From contig CP073692.1 in NCBI GenBank assembly GCA_018228665.1, positions 930,001 through 994,000 of the forward strand: 64,000 bases of DNA. Direction: 5' to 3'. Of this stretch, positions 21,691 through 30,748 are shown piece by piece. Source of the stretch: Faecalicatena sp. Marseille-Q4148. Its GTDB lineage: Bacteria; Bacillota; Clostridia; Lachnospirales; Lachnospiraceae. Position 1 is the first letter of the stretch, and every line of letters begins with the position of its first letter. The position numbers and the translations under genes were made by a program. The notes beneath the pieces were generated by a model, which saw only the letters and a program-made list of their open reading frames with translations, was not told the origin of the DNA and searched no databases.

Positions 21691-22275
21691 ATGAGCTTAA
21701 AAGAACGGATTTACAAAATACTTCTTATTTCTTCCAGAGATACTTTCTCCTCCTCTTTTGAAGCTTTGCTGCCTCCAACGCGATATCAACTTTCATATAC
21801 CGCCACAAGCATCAATTCTGCAAAGCAGATTTTAACCGAACACAGCTTTGATTTTGTAATCATCAATTCTCCTCTTACAGACGATGCCGGAATTCGATTC
21901 GCAATGGACACTTGTGAACGCAGCCAGATTGTTGTTCTTCTTCTTATCCGTCATGATATCCACGCAGAAATCCATGATAAAGTCACCGAGAATGGTGTAT
22001 TTACACTTCCTAAACCTACTTCAAAAGCTACCTTACTTCAGGCACTCGGTTGGATGGAAAGTGCTCGGGAACGCTTTCGCATTTTTGAAAAAAAATCACT
22101 ATCTATTGAGGATAAAATGGCAGAAATTCGAATCGTTAATAAGGCTAAATGGATTCTCATCAGTGAGCTGAATATGAGTGAACCAGATGCGCATTATTAT
22201 ATTGAAAAGAAATCGATGGATCAATGTATTTCTAAACGTACTGTAGCCGAAGAAATTATCCGTACTTATTCATAA
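21691..22275 (+). CDS. ANTAR-domain transcription antiterminator with degenerate receiver domain (NitR-like)
   Basis: RNA-binding antiterminator of 194 residues. Residues 1-125 have the response-regulator fold, but the usual phospho-acceptor Asp is Asn59 (FVIINSP) and the acidic pair after strand 1 is replaced by SSR; the conserved Lys remains in LPKPTS. The last 60 residues are an ANTAR domain: a three-helix bundle with AKWILISELNMSEPDAHYYIEKKSMDQC followed by RTVAEEIIRTYS. Last gene of the operon. Its likely targets are the hexaloop leaders at 16765-16814 and 16926-16998. I recall a similar glnA-linked regulator (NitR) in solventogenic clostridia. The signal sensed is unknown and phosphorylation looks impossible. 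Confidence 0.88.
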   Translation: MSLKERIYKILLISSRDTFSSSFEALLPPTRYQLSYTATSINSAKQILTEHSFDFVIINSPLTDDAGIRFAMDTCERSQIVVLLLIRHDIHAEIHDKVTENGVFTLPKPTSKATLLQALGWMESARERFRIFEKKSLSIEDKMAEIRIVNKAKWILISELNMSEPDAHYYIEKKSMDQCISKRTVAEEIIRTYS

Positions 22276-22292
22276 CCTCTTTTACCCTACAT

Positions 22293-22337
22293 GAACTATA
22301 GATATCTTTCTCTTCACATCTTTGCTGAAGATAGTTC
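22293..22337 (+). terminator. Possible terminator of the glutamate synthase operon
   Basis: GAACTAT (22293-22299) pairs with ATAGTTC (22331-22337) around a long AU-rich loop and is followed by GTGTTTTTATT. It sits just after the ANTAR gene and runs to the end of the convergent transglutaminase-like gene. The stem is short, so this is tentative. Confidence 0.4.
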
Positions 22338-22343
22338 GTGTTT

Positions 22344-23546
22344 TTATTCATACTGCCAGTAGATCGTCAACTTATTTGCTCTTACGTCTTCTCGATAATA
22401 ATAATGAATCTGGTTTAGACCATACCATCTTCCCAGATACTGCGCCTGTGCCTCCAGAAGGCCTCCAAACAAAATCTGTCTCGCCTCCTCATACACTGCA
22501 TCGTCTCGAAATTTCATTACTACTTTATCTTCTTTTTCTTCTATGGAGCTTTGGAGTATCCGTTCCAACAGCTCTGCATCTGCCGTTTCATAATACATCC
22601 CATTCCGCTTATAATAATCATAAGTATCTGCTGTACAGGCCGGATATGGAATATCACTTTCAAGTGTATGTGTTTTCAAAAGTTCGTCGTCAGAGCAGCA
22701 GAGATAATCGTATGTAATTTCATTTCCTATTGTCTCCAAAGCATTTTCCTCCTGAAGAAATACCGGATCTCCCCACGTTGTATCTACATAATAATATTCT
22801 CCGTCACATTTCACAAGATTCCATGCATGCGCTTCTCCGGTATAAACTTCACCGGTTACATAAGTACAGAAGATACCAAGCCGGTTCAGCAAATATTGTG
22901 TCGCCCTTGCGTATCCTGCACAAACGGATTCATGTCCTACAAAAACACTGTAAATATTCTGGTTCTCCGGTGCATCTACACGGTACTCTACCGAATTAAT
23001 AATCTTCTCATAAACCTGTTTGATTTTTTCATATTCCGAAAGTTCCGGGGCAATTTGCGCCAACCAAATCTCTGATTCTGTGTCAATCTCCACTTTTCTC
23101 CGCGCTCTCTCCTCCCCCGAACAAGTATATCCGGGCATAATAACTGAATAGGTTTCCGGCACCGTATATGATGTCGTTCTCGAACTGCCATCACACCAGA
23201 AAAATTCCGGATGATCCATATAAACATATTGATATACACGATTTCCCTGATCAGGATTTGACAAATGCACATATATCTCATCTCTTCCGGCTTCTAATCC
23301 CGCTAAAATCTCTCTATATGCCTTTTGCTCATTCTCTTTCAGTAAGGAGTAATAGAAATAATTTTCTGCTTCTTCATTGCCGATGACTCTCTCCAGAAAC
23401 GGAAGTGTCATCTCGCTGTTGATTGGAATTGTTTTCTTCCATAAGATTTGAATTGCCAAAACCCCAGCCAGCAAACTAATCATCAGCAGAATCACTATCA
23501 ACATTATTTTCTTTATAATCCTGCGCCGTTTCCTTTGTTTTAGCAT
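22344..23546 (-). CDS. Membrane-anchored transglutaminase-like protein
   Basis: A 400-residue protein with a basic N-terminus and one hydrophobic segment (about residues 13-35), so it is probably anchored with its bulk outside the cell. The central part has the transglutaminase-like papain fold triad: Cys in HESVCAGYARATQYLL, His in GEAHAWNLV and Asp in YYYVDTTWGDP. Such proteins are usually cysteine proteases or cross-linking enzymes acting on wall or surface proteins; the substrate is unknown. The ATG follows AAAGGAGGATGAG. It is a single gene, convergent with the ANTAR operon and divergent from the peptidoglycan-binding protein. Confidence 0.85.
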   Translation of the reverse strand: MLKQRKRRRIIKKIMLIVILLMISLLAGVLAIQILWKKTIPINSEMTLPFLERVIGNEEAENYFYYSLLKENEQKAYREILAGLEAGRDEIYVHLSNPDQGNRVYQYVYMDHPEFFWCDGSSRTTSYTVPETYSVIMPGYTCSGEERARRKVEIDTESEIWLAQIAPELSEYEKIKQVYEKIINSVEYRVDAPENQNIYSVFVGHESVCAGYARATQYLLNRLGIFCTYVTGEVYTGEAHAWNLVKCDGEYYYVDTTWGDPVFLQEENALETIGNEITYDYLCCSDDELLKTHTLESDIPYPACTADTYDYYKRNGMYYETADAELLERILQSSIEEKEDKVVMKFRDDAVYEEARQILFGGLLEAQAQYLGRWYGLNQIHYYYREDVRANKLTIYWQYE

Positions 23547-23664
23547 CTCATCCTCCTTTTACATTCTCTATTATATGATATCGGCAAATGACTTACAACC
23601 AAATATTCATATACCTTTTTTTCCCACATATACTATATTGAAAAAGTAGCTTATGAGGTATTTT

Positions 23665-24921
23665 ATGTATTTACACGCTGCCGAAGCTTCCTCTTTTGGA
23701 AAGCTGCAACTTCAAGTCACATCCGAAATCGATACGATTCCAATTACAGATGCAACCATAACTATTTCCTATACAGGAATTCCGGAAACACCACTTGAAA
23801 CACTTACCACGAATTCTTCCGGACAAACAGAAATCATTGATCTTCCCACTCCTCCGGTAGAATATAGTCTTGATCCCTCCATTTTTGAACAGCCATATTC
23901 CGAATACACTTTCGATATCACTGCTCCCGGCTATGAACCTGTTAATATTTCCGGCGCAGAACTATTAGCCGATGTAACTGCGCTTCAACAGGTGTCTATG
24001 CGCCCACTTACGCCAGAGAATGCCACTCCGGAGATCTTCAATATTCCTGCTCATACGCTCTATGCGGAATATCCACCCAAAATTCCTGAAGCTGAAATTA
24101 AGCCGGTCAACGAATCCGGCGAAATCGTGTTAAGCCGGGTTGTAATTCCTGAATTCATCGTTGTACATGACGGTTCTCCACGGGACAACACTGCCAAAAA
24201 CTACTATGTTAAATATAAAGACTATATCAAAAATGTAGCATCCAGTGAAATCTACGCCACCTGGCCGACAAATACCATACGGGCAAACGTATTAGCTATC
24301 ATGTCCTTTACATTGAATCGTGTTTACACAGAATGGTACCGAAATCAAGGATACGATTTTACAATTACTTCCTCTACCGCTTTCGACCACAAATGGATTC
24401 ACAATCGCAATATTTATGACTCCATTTCCCTCGTTGTAGATGAGCTTTTTGCCGACTATCTTTCCCGACCAAACGTAAAACAGCCAATTCTTACACAATA
24501 TTGTGACGGCAGACAAGTACAATGTCCAAATTGGATGACACAGTGGGGATCTAAAGAACTGGGAGATCAGGGTTATTCTGCTATTGACATTCTCCGCTCC
24601 TTCTACGGCGAAGATATGTACATCAATTCTGCCCAGGAAATCTCCGGAATTCCTTCTTCCTGGCCTGGATATGTTCTTCAAATCGGAAGTTCCGGAGAAA
24701 AAGTGCGCCAGATGCAGCAGCAGTTAAATGTCATTGCAGGTGCATACCCAGCCATTCCTAAGATTGATGCTGACGGTATTTTCGGACCGCGCACTTCAGA
24801 AAGTGTACGAATCTTCCAGGGTGTGTTCGGACTTCCTAAAACAGGAACCGTTGACTATCGCACATGGTATAAAATTTCTGAAATCTATGTTGGCGTATCA
24901 AGAATTGCTGAACTCCAATAG
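23665..24921 (+). CDS. SpoIID-like / peptidoglycan-binding domain protein, probably sporulation-related
   Basis: About 418 residues. Order: an N-terminal Ig-like or carboxypeptidase-regulatory-like region (about 10-115), a middle region with TIRANVLAIMSFTLNRVYTEW and SSTAFDHKW resembling the SpoIID/LytB amidase-activator fold, and a C-terminal peptidoglycan-binding repeat (about 335-405: GSSGEKVRQMQQQLN, DGIFGPRTSESVRIFQ). No signal peptide is visible, which fits export-independent deposition in the spore coat or cortex region. I chose the second ATG (23665) because GAGGT lies five to six bases before it; the first ATG (23653) includes that site. Role in spore cortex processing is inference. 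Confidence 0.72.
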   Translation: MYLHAAEASSFGKLQLQVTSEIDTIPITDATITISYTGIPETPLETLTTNSSGQTEIIDLPTPPVEYSLDPSIFEQPYSEYTFDITAPGYEPVNISGAELLADVTALQQVSMRPLTPENATPEIFNIPAHTLYAEYPPKIPEAEIKPVNESGEIVLSRVVIPEFIVVHDGSPRDNTAKNYYVKYKDYIKNVASSEIYATWPTNTIRANVLAIMSFTLNRVYTEWYRNQGYDFTITSSTAFDHKWIHNRNIYDSISLVVDELFADYLSRPNVKQPILTQYCDGRQVQCPNWMTQWGSKELGDQGYSAIDILRSFYGEDMYINSAQEISGIPSSWPGYVLQIGSSGEKVRQMQQQLNVIAGAYPAIPKIDADGIFGPRTSESVRIFQGVFGLPKTGTVDYRTWYKISEIYVGVSRIAELQ

Positions 24922-24988
24922 GTTTTTATTTTACCCCAATCCTTGACAAAGAACTTTTTTATTTTTTGTTCAAAACTGCAGATTTAAA

Positions 24989-25030
24989 AACACCGCGAAA
25001 CGCCTCCGTCTGAAGGCATTTCGCGGTGTT
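24989..25030 (-). terminator. Terminator of the gap-pgk-tpiA operon
   Basis: A 17-pair stem with one mismatch (24989-25005 with 25014-25030) and an eight-base loop. On the minus strand it is followed by TTTTTAAAT, so it ends the leftward glycolytic transcript; on the plus strand there is no U-tract. Confidence 0.85.
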
Positions 25031-25082
25031 AAGCAGATGTTCCATATTGCTTTATGCAATAAAAACACGCTGTCTTTTTTAA

Positions 25083-25832
25083 TTATTTCCAATTTACAAT
25101 TTTTCCAAAATCCGGCTTGAGCGCTGCTCCTCCTACAAGTCCACCGTCAATATCCGGCTGTGCAAACAATTCCGGTGCACTTGCTGCTGAAACACTTCCG
25201 CCATACTGAATACGGATTGCTTCTGCTGTTGCTTCATCATAAATCTCTGCAATACATGCACGGATTGCCGCACATACTTCCTGCGCCTGTTCTGTTGTAG
25301 CAACTTTTCCTGTTCCAATTGCCCAGATTGGCTCGTAAGCGATCACTGCTGTTTTTGCCTGATCTGCTGTCACATCTAAAAATGCAATTTTAATCTGCTG
25401 ACGGATGAAATCAATTGTAACACCCTGTTCTCTCTGTGTTAATGTCTCTCCACAACAAACAATCGGTGTAATACCATGTTCGAAAGCTTTTTTCACTTTC
25501 TTATTTACAGTTTCATCTGTCTCTGCAAAGTATTCGCGTCTCTCAGAATGTCCGATGATAACATATTTCACACCTACATCTGTCAGCATTGCCGGAGAAA
25601 TTTCTCCTGTGAATGCACCTTTTTCTTCAAAATACATATTTTCTGCTCCGATTGCAATGTTGCTTCCCTTTGCAGCTTCCATTGCCGGAATAATGTCAAT
25701 TGCAGGTACACAGAAAACAACATCTGCTTCTTCTGTTGCTACAAGAGGTTTTAATGTATTTACTAATTCAACTGCTTCGCTTGGAGTCATATTCATCTTC
25801 CAGTTACCAGCAATAATTTTTCTTCTTGCCAT
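25083..25832 (-). CDS. tpiA: Triosephosphate isomerase
   Basis: Interconverts dihydroxyacetone phosphate and glyceraldehyde-3-phosphate. The 249-residue protein has the normal length and motifs: AGNWKMN at the N-terminus, IIGHSERRE with the catalytic His, [14 protein letters not shown] with the catalytic Glu, and the phosphate-binding QYGGSV and [19 protein letters not shown] precedes the ATG. It is the third gene of the gap-pgk-tpiA operon, 18 bases after pgk, and is followed by a strong terminator. Confidence 0.97.
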   Translation of the reverse strand: MARRKIIAGNWKMNMTPSEAVELVNTLKPLVATEEADVVFCVPAIDIIPAMEAAKGSNIAIGAENMYFEEKGAFTGEISPAMLTDVGVKYVIIGHSERREYFAETDETVNKKVKKAFEHGITPIVCCGETLTQREQGVTIDFIRQQIKIAFLDVTADQAKTAVIAYEPIWAIGTGKVATTEQAQEVCAAIRACIAEIYDEATAEAIRIQYGGSVSAASAPELFAQPDIDGGLVGGAALKPDFGKIVNWK

Positions 25833-25850
25833 GATCTTTGCTCTCCTTAT

Positions 25851-27056
25851 TTATTTATCATTTGCCGCTGCAACACCTGGTAATTCTTTTCCTTCCAGGA
25901 ATTCCAAAGATGCGCCGCCGCCTGTAGAGATATGTGTCATCTTATCACCAAATCCAAGCTGGTTAACTGCTGCTGCAGAATCTCCGCCGCCGATAATCGT
26001 AGTAGCATCTGTTTCTGCCAATGCTTTTGCAACTGCAATCGTTCCTTTCGCAAGTGTCGGGTTTTCAAATACACCCATCGGTCCATTCCAAACAACTGTT
26101 TTTGCTGATTTTACTGCATCTGCATATAACTCGGCAGTCTTCGCACCGATGTCCATACCTTCCATATCAGCCGGGATTTCATCTACAGATACAACAGATA
26201 CTTCAATCTCTGCATCGATTGGATTTGGGAAGTCTGCTGCAATTGTTGTATCCACCGGAAGAAGTAATTTCTTTCCTAACTTCTCTGCTTTTTCCATCAT
26301 TTCTTTGCAATAATCAATCTTGGAATCATCAACAAGTGATTTACCGATTTCTTTTCCCTGTGCTTTTAAGAATGTGTAAGCCATACCACCGCCGATAATT
26401 AATGTATCACATTTTTCAAGAAGGTTAGAAATAACATTTAATTTATCTGCAACTTTCGCTCCGCCGAGAATTGCAACAAACGGACGAACCGGATTCTCAA
26501 CTGCATTTCCGAGGAAGTCGATCTCTTTCTGCATTAAGTATCCTACTACTGCGGTATCAACGTACTCTGTTACACCTACGTTGGAGCAATGTGCTCTGTG
26601 AGCTGTACCGAATGCATCATTTACAAATACTTCGCACAGAGATGCGAGTTCCTTGCTGAATGCTTCTCCGTTCTTTGTCTCTTCTGCACGATAACGTGTA
26701 TTTTCTAATAATACAACTTCGCCGTCTTTCATAGCTTCTACCGCTGCTTTTGCGTTTGGTCCCACCACTTCAGGATCTGCAGCGAATTTTACTTCCTGTC
26801 CTAATAATTCAGAAAGTCTTACCGCAACTGGTGCAAGAGATAATTCCGGTTTCGGTTCTCCTTTCGGTTTGCCGAGGTGAGAACAGAGAATTACTCTGCC
26901 TCCGTCTGCGATTAACTTCTTAATAGTAGGAAGTGCAGCAACCAAACGGTTCTCATCTGTGATTTTTCCTTCTTTTAACGGCACATTAAAGTCACATCTT
27001 ACGAGAACTTTTTTACCTTTTACATTAATATCATCTACTGATTTTTTATTAAGCAT
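25851..27056 (-). CDS. pgk: Phosphoglycerate kinase
   Basis: Transfers phosphate from 1,3-bisphosphoglycerate to ADP in glycolysis. The 401-residue protein has the usual [21 protein letters not shown] and NGPMGVFE, and ends with the nucleotide-loop GGGDSAAAV and [13 protein letters not shown]. The start MLNKKSVDD is preceded by AGGAGG; the longer frame runs into the intergenic hairpin and lacks a ribosome binding site. The 107-base gap to gap contains a GC-rich hairpin (27086-27112) that may lower pgk expression relative to gap. Confidence 0.97.
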   Translation of the reverse strand: MLNKKSVDDINVKGKKVLVRCDFNVPLKEGKITDENRLVAALPTIKKLIADGGRVILCSHLGKPKGEPKPELSLAPVAVRLSELLGQEVKFAADPEVVGPNAKAAVEAMKDGEVVLLENTRYRAEETKNGEAFSKELASLCEVFVNDAFGTAHRAHCSNVGVTEYVDTAVVGYLMQKEIDFLGNAVENPVRPFVAILGGAKVADKLNVISNLLEKCDTLIIGGGMAYTFLKAQGKEIGKSLVDDSKIDYCKEMMEKAEKLGKKLLLPVDTTIAADFPNPIDAEIEVSVVSVDEIPADMEGMDIGAKTAELYADAVKSAKTVVWNGPMGVFENPTLAKGTIAVAKALAETDATTIIGGGDSAAAVNQLGFGDKMTHISTGGGASLEFLEGKELPGVAAANDK

Positions 27057-27085
27057 CTGAAAATGCCTCCTTTTCATTGATAAAA

Positions 27086-27112
27086 GGGCCCGGTCCTTAA
27101 AAGACCGGACCC
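27086..27112 (-). terminator. Intergenic hairpin between gap and pgk (partial terminator or processing site)
   Basis: A 10-pair GC-rich stem with one mismatch (27086-27095 with 27103-27112) and a seven-base loop. On the minus strand it is followed by TTTTATC, a short U-tract. It probably attenuates or stabilises the transcript rather than ending it, since pgk has no clear promoter of its own. Confidence 0.55.
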
Positions 27113-27163
27113 TCATGCGTTGCTTCACAACGACACTTTAGAAATCCTTATGAACTGAGATTC

Positions 27164-28189
27164 TTAGATTTCTCCAGAAATGATTTTACCGAAGTATTTG
27201 ATTGTTCTTACCATCTGGCTTGTGTAAGAGTTTTCGTTGTCATACCAAGAAACAACCTGAACTTCTGTTGTTCCGTTGTCTAATGGGCAAACCATTGTCT
27301 GAGTAGCATCAAATAAAGAACCATATGTCATTCCAACGATATCGCTTGATACGATTTCATCTTCGTTATATCCGTAAGATTCATTTGCTGCTGCTTTCAT
27401 AGCTGCGTTGATCTCTTCTTTTGTTACATTTCCTTCAACAACTGCTGTTAAGATTGTTGTAGAACCTGTAGGTGTTGGTACACGCTGAGCAGAACCGATT
27501 AATTTTCCATTTAATTCCGGAATAACAAGACCGATTGCTTTTGCAGCACCTGTGCTGTTCGGAACGATATTTACTGCTGCTGCACGAGATCTTCTTAAAT
27601 CGCCTTTTCTCTGTGGTCCGTCAAGTGTCATCTGATCTCCTGTGTAAGCATGGATTGTGCACATGATACCAGATTTGATCGGTGCAAGATCATTTAATGC
27701 TTTTGCCATTGGTGCAAGGCAGTTTGTTGTACAAGAAGCTGCAGAAATGATGTCATCTTCTTTTGTTAATGATTCATGGTTTACATTGTAAACAATTGTA
27801 GGAAGATCGTTTCCAGCCGGTGCAGAAATAATAACTTTCTTAGCTCCTGCTTTGATATGAGCTTCTGCTTTTGCTTTAGATGTGTAGAATCCTGTACACT
27901 CTAAAACAACATCTACGCCGATTTCTCCCCATGGAAGTTCAGCAGCATCTGCTTTCGCATAAATTTTGATTTCTTTTCCATCAACTGTGATAGAATCTTC
28001 TCCAGCTTCTACTTTATCGCAAAGAGCATATCTTCCCTGTGTTGAGTCATATTTTAATAAGTGAGCAAGCATCTTAGGAGATGTTAAGTCGTTGATTGCA
28101 ACGATTTCAAATCCTTCTGCTCCGAACATCTGTCTGAATGCAAGACGTCCAATACGTCCAAATCCATTAATAGCTACTTTTACTGCCAT
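27164..28189 (-). CDS. gap: Glyceraldehyde-3-phosphate dehydrogenase
   Basis: NAD-dependent oxidation of glyceraldehyde-3-phosphate in glycolysis. The 341-residue protein has [13 protein letters not shown] at the N-terminus, the active-site [12 protein letters not shown] with the catalytic Cys, and [12 protein letters not shown] near the C-terminus. Ahead of it are TTTAGGAGGAATTAAAC as ribosome binding site, a good promoter (28292-28320) and a candidate Rex operator (28265-28282). It heads the gap-pgk-tpiA operon. Confidence 0.98.
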   Translation of the reverse strand: MAVKVAINGFGRIGRLAFRQMFGAEGFEIVAINDLTSPKMLAHLLKYDSTQGRYALCDKVEAGEDSITVDGKEIKIYAKADAAELPWGEIGVDVVLECTGFYTSKAKAEAHIKAGAKKVIISAPAGNDLPTIVYNVNHESLTKEDDIISAASCTTNCLAPMAKALNDLAPIKSGIMCTIHAYTGDQMTLDGPQRKGDLRRSRAAAVNIVPNSTGAAKAIGLVIPELNGKLIGSAQRVPTPTGSTTILTAVVEGNVTKEEINAAMKAAANESYGYNEDEIVSSDIVGMTYGSLFDATQTMVCPLDNGTTEVQVVSWYDNENSYTSQMVRTIKYFGKIISGEI

Positions 28190-28264
28190 GTTTAATTCCT
28201 CCTAAAGTCATATAGAATTTTTGATTTAACAGTTGTTTGCCTGTCTGTTGTGATTTTAATAACA

Positions 28265-28282
28265 TTGTTAAAGAATCATCAA
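28265..28282. promoter_or_regulatory. Candidate Rex operator at the gap promoter
   Basis: An 18-base imperfect palindrome, TTGTTAA, four bases, TCATCAA, matching the left Rex half-site exactly and the right one at five of seven positions. It lies just downstream of the gap -10 box, where binding would block transcription start. Rex control of gap by NADH/NAD ratio is known in clostridia; here it is inference. Confidence 0.42.
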
Positions 28283-28291
28283 CCTAAAAAT

Positions 28292-28320
28292 ATTGTACAA
28301 AATAATGTGCAAAAAATCAA
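28292..28320 (-). promoter_or_regulatory. gap: Promoter of the gap-pgk-tpiA operon
   Basis: Minus strand: TTGATT (28315-28320), 17-base spacer, TACAAT (28292-28297), giving a leader of about 95 bases before the gap start. Confidence 0.7.
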
Positions 28321-28381
28321 GCCTTACTTCTTAGTTTTTCCAAAACTTCCACCTTAACTGCATATTCTTCCTGTATTTTTG

Positions 28382-29209
28382 TCAAATTGACAAAAATTCC
28401 GGCTTCCGCTCGCGAAATACTGTGTAATACCGAAAGCCTGCTGTATTTAAAATCTCTTTCACTTTGTTAAAATCGTAAGCGAGATGCTCCGGACGATGCC
28501 CATCAGAACCAACAGTAATGATCTCTCCGCCAAGCTCACGGTAACGTTTTAAAATTTCCGGCTTCGGATGGGCAAATCCAAGCCCATACTTAAACCCGGC
28601 AGTATTAAGCTCGATTCCCTTTCCTTTCATGATTACTGTTTTCAAAATCTCATCAAGAATATCCTTGTACATACTATAATGATAATGTTTTGCCTGTTCT
28701 TTTCCATAGCGCACGACATAATCAATATGTCCAAGCACATCGAAATCATCAATATTTTGAACATCGACCAGCATTTCTTCAAAAGCTTCCCGATAACGCT
28801 CTTTGTCTGATTTCATGGAATTCTCTCTCTCAAAATATGGATCAATCCCACCAAACACATGAGCTGAACCAATTACAAAATCAAAGGGATATTTTCCTGT
28901 CATCTCATGATAAAATGCTCCAAGATGAGGCTGTAAGCCGATCTCCACTCCGATTCGTACATCAATCTCCTCGCGATAGCTTTCTCTTAACTCGGAAAGT
29001 GTGTGGAAATATCTTTCCAGATCAAATCGAAATGAATGTGCTGCTTCATCCAGACCGTTTTCTTTGGCTGGATAATCTTCGTCATAATGATCGGTAAGAC
29101 AGATCATTTTCAGCCCTTTCCTTATAGCTGCTTCAATCTGCAGTTTTGGTGTGATTGCCGGATCTGCATCACTGGAAAAATTTGTATGCATATGAAAATC
29201 TGTTTTCAT
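28382..29209 (-). CDS. PHP-domain phosphatase, histidinol-phosphatase (HisJ/HisK) family
   Basis: A 275-residue metal-dependent phosphoesterase. The N-terminal MKTDFHMHTNFSSDA and CLTDHYDED are PHP metal-binding motifs, followed by GVEIGLQP, IGSAHVF, LGHIDYV and a C-terminal GSDGHRPEHL, all normal for HisJ-type histidinol-phosphate phosphatase. No histidine genes are nearby, so the physiological substrate is uncertain. The stop codon of mnmA (TAG) directly abuts the ATG of this gene, so it is translated as the last gene of the iscR-nifS-nifU-mnmA operon. Confidence 0.85.
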   Translation of the reverse strand: MKTDFHMHTNFSSDADPAITPKLQIEAAIRKGLKMICLTDHYDEDYPAKENGLDEAAHSFRFDLERYFHTLSELRESYREEIDVRIGVEIGLQPHLGAFYHEMTGKYPFDFVIGSAHVFGGIDPYFERENSMKSDKERYREAFEEMLVDVQNIDDFDVLGHIDYVVRYGKEQAKHYHYSMYKDILDEILKTVIMKGKGIELNTAGFKYGLGFAHPKPEILKRYRELGGEIITVGSDGHRPEHLAYDFNKVKEILNTAGFRYYTVFRERKPEFLSI

Positions 29210-30295
29210 CTACTTATCACCTATGATCGTTCCTCCGCCGAGTACATATTCTCCATCATAAAATACAACTGCCTGCCCCGGCGTGACTGCTCTTTGCCTT
29301 TCTTCAAATGTGCAGAGGACTTCATCTTCCCCTGTCATTCTTATTGTACACCAGGCGCCCTTATGATTGTATCTGATTTTTGCAAAAACCCGCATTTCCC
29401 CTTCTAATTTTTCCATGCTCATAAAATTCAGCCTGTTTGCCCGCACATCATACGTCATAGACTCTTCATTGCTGCCAATCACAACTTCATTTGTTTCCGG
29501 ACGGATTTCAAGAACAAACGCCGGATAGCCAAGCGCCAGTCCAAGTCCTTTTCTCTGTCCCACCGTATAATGAATGATTCCTTTATGTCTTCCAAGTATT
29601 TTCCCGTCTGTTGTCACAAAATTTCCTTCCGGCGGAAGCGTTCCCTGCTCCTTCTCAATAAACGCCGCATAATCTCCATCCGGAACAAAACAGATATCCT
29701 GACTGTCCGGTTTTGACGCAACATTTAACTGTATTTTTTCTGCAATCTCCCGAATTTCTTCCTTTGTATATTCTCCTACCGGCATTAATGTGCGCGACAG
29801 CTGCTCCTGTGTTAGATTGTAAAGTGCATATGTCTGATCTTTCTGCTGTGTAGCAGAACATCTGAGGGAATATCGTCCATTTGGCAATTGCTCGACTCTT
29901 GCATAGTGCCCTGTTGCAATATAATCTGCGCCAATATCCAGGCTGCGCTTCAGAAGTGATTCCCATTTTACAAAACGGTTGCAGGCAATGCACGGATTTG
30001 GCGTACGTCCATGGCGGTATTCATCCACAAAATAATCGATTACATATTTTTGAAATTCTTTTTTAAAGTTCATCACATAATAAGGAATTTCAAGCTGATC
30101 TGCCACCCGTCTTGCGTCATCCACCGCAGACAGTCCGCAGCAGCCACCATTTTCTTCCTGTACTTCCTCCGGCTCCTCCTGCCAGATCTGCATTGTCACA
30201 CCGATTACGTCATATCCGGCTTCTTTCAGAAGATAAGCTGCTACAGAGGAATCAACGCCGCCTGACATACCCACTACAACCTTTTTCTTTTCCAT
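29210..30295 (-). CDS. mnmA: tRNA-specific 2-thiouridylase
   Basis: Thiolates wobble U34 of Glu, Gln and Lys tRNAs, with sulfur passed from the cysteine desulfurase. The 361-residue protein has the PP-loop VVGMSGGVDSSVAAYLL, NPCIACNR with the first catalytic Cys, LRCSATQQKDQTYAL, and DSQDICFVP with the second. TAGGAGTGAGATAG precedes the ATG. It follows nifU by 11 bases, so the sulfur donor system is made with its user. Confidence 0.96.
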   Translation of the reverse strand: MEKKKVVVGMSGGVDSSVAAYLLKEAGYDVIGVTMQIWQEEPEEVQEENGGCCGLSAVDDARRVADQLEIPYYVMNFKKEFQKYVIDYFVDEYRHGRTPNPCIACNRFVKWESLLKRSLDIGADYIATGHYARVEQLPNGRYSLRCSATQQKDQTYALYNLTQEQLSRTLMPVGEYTKEEIREIAEKIQLNVASKPDSQDICFVPDGDYAAFIEKEQGTLPPEGNFVTTDGKILGRHKGIIHYTVGQRKGLGLALGYPAFVLEIRPETNEVVIGSNEESMTYDVRANRLNFMSMEKLEGEMRVFAKIRYNHKGAWCTIRMTGEDEVLCTFEERQRAVTPGQAVVFYDGEYVLGGGTIIGDK

Positions 30296-30306
30296 CTATC
30301 TCACTC

Positions 30307-30747
30307 CTAGTATACTTCTTCCTCTTCTTCGTCTTCGTGAATATCAGATTTTGGTTTTTCTAATCCTTCGATCTGAAGTCCGTTCTTTTCTGCATAATCC
30401 CAAAGCGCTGCATGGATCGCCTCTTCTGCCAGTAAAGAGCAATGTACTTTTACCGGCGGAAGTCCATCAAGCGCCTCCATAACCGCTCTATTTGTTACCT
30501 GCATCGCTTCATAGATCGTCTTTCCTTTTACAAGCTCAGTCGCCATACTGCTCGTCGCAACAGCCGCACCGCAGCCAAATGTTTTAAATTTCACATCCTG
30601 AATTACTTGGTTTTCATCGATATCGAGATAAATTCTCATAATATCTCCGCATTTTGCATTGCCAACTGTGCCTACACCGCTGGCATTTTCAATTTCTCCT
30701 ACATTTCTCGGATGTTGGAAATGATCCATTACTTTTTCTGTATACAT
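30307..30747 (-). CDS. nifU: Fe-S cluster scaffold protein NifU/IscU-like
   Basis: Assembly scaffold receiving sulfur from the cysteine desulfurase. The 146-residue protein has the conserved N-terminus YTEKVMDHFQHPRNVG, GNAKCGDIM and FKTFGCGAAVATSS with two scaffold cysteines, and KVHCSLLAEEAI with the third. It ends in a strongly acidic tail, DEEEEEVY. It starts one base after nifS and is followed by mnmA. Confidence 0.93.
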   Translation of the reverse strand: MYTEKVMDHFQHPRNVGEIENASGVGTVGNAKCGDIMRIYLDIDENQVIQDVKFKTFGCGAAVATSSMATELVKGKTIYEAMQVTNRAVMEALDGLPPVKVHCSLLAEEAIHAALWDYAEKNGLQIEGLEKPKSDIHEDEEEEEVY

Positions 30748-30748
30748 A

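Noticed and set aside
23653-23664. First ATG of the SpoIID-like gene as start
   Set aside because: Using it would include the GAGGT ribosome binding site in the coding region; the ATG at 23665 is correctly spaced from that site.
25405-26313. A 302-codon rightward open frame opposite tpiA and pgk
   Set aside because: It lies wholly antisense to the two well-supported glycolytic genes, shows Ser/Ala/Phe-rich low-complexity translation typical of shadow frames in this codon use, and has no ribosome binding site.
28360-28395. TTTTTGTCAA...TTGACAAAAA palindrome at the end of the PHP phosphatase gene, considered as terminator
   Set aside because: The stem is almost entirely A-T with a minimal loop, and the following minus-strand sequence lacks a U-tract beyond the stem itself. 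Too weak to call.
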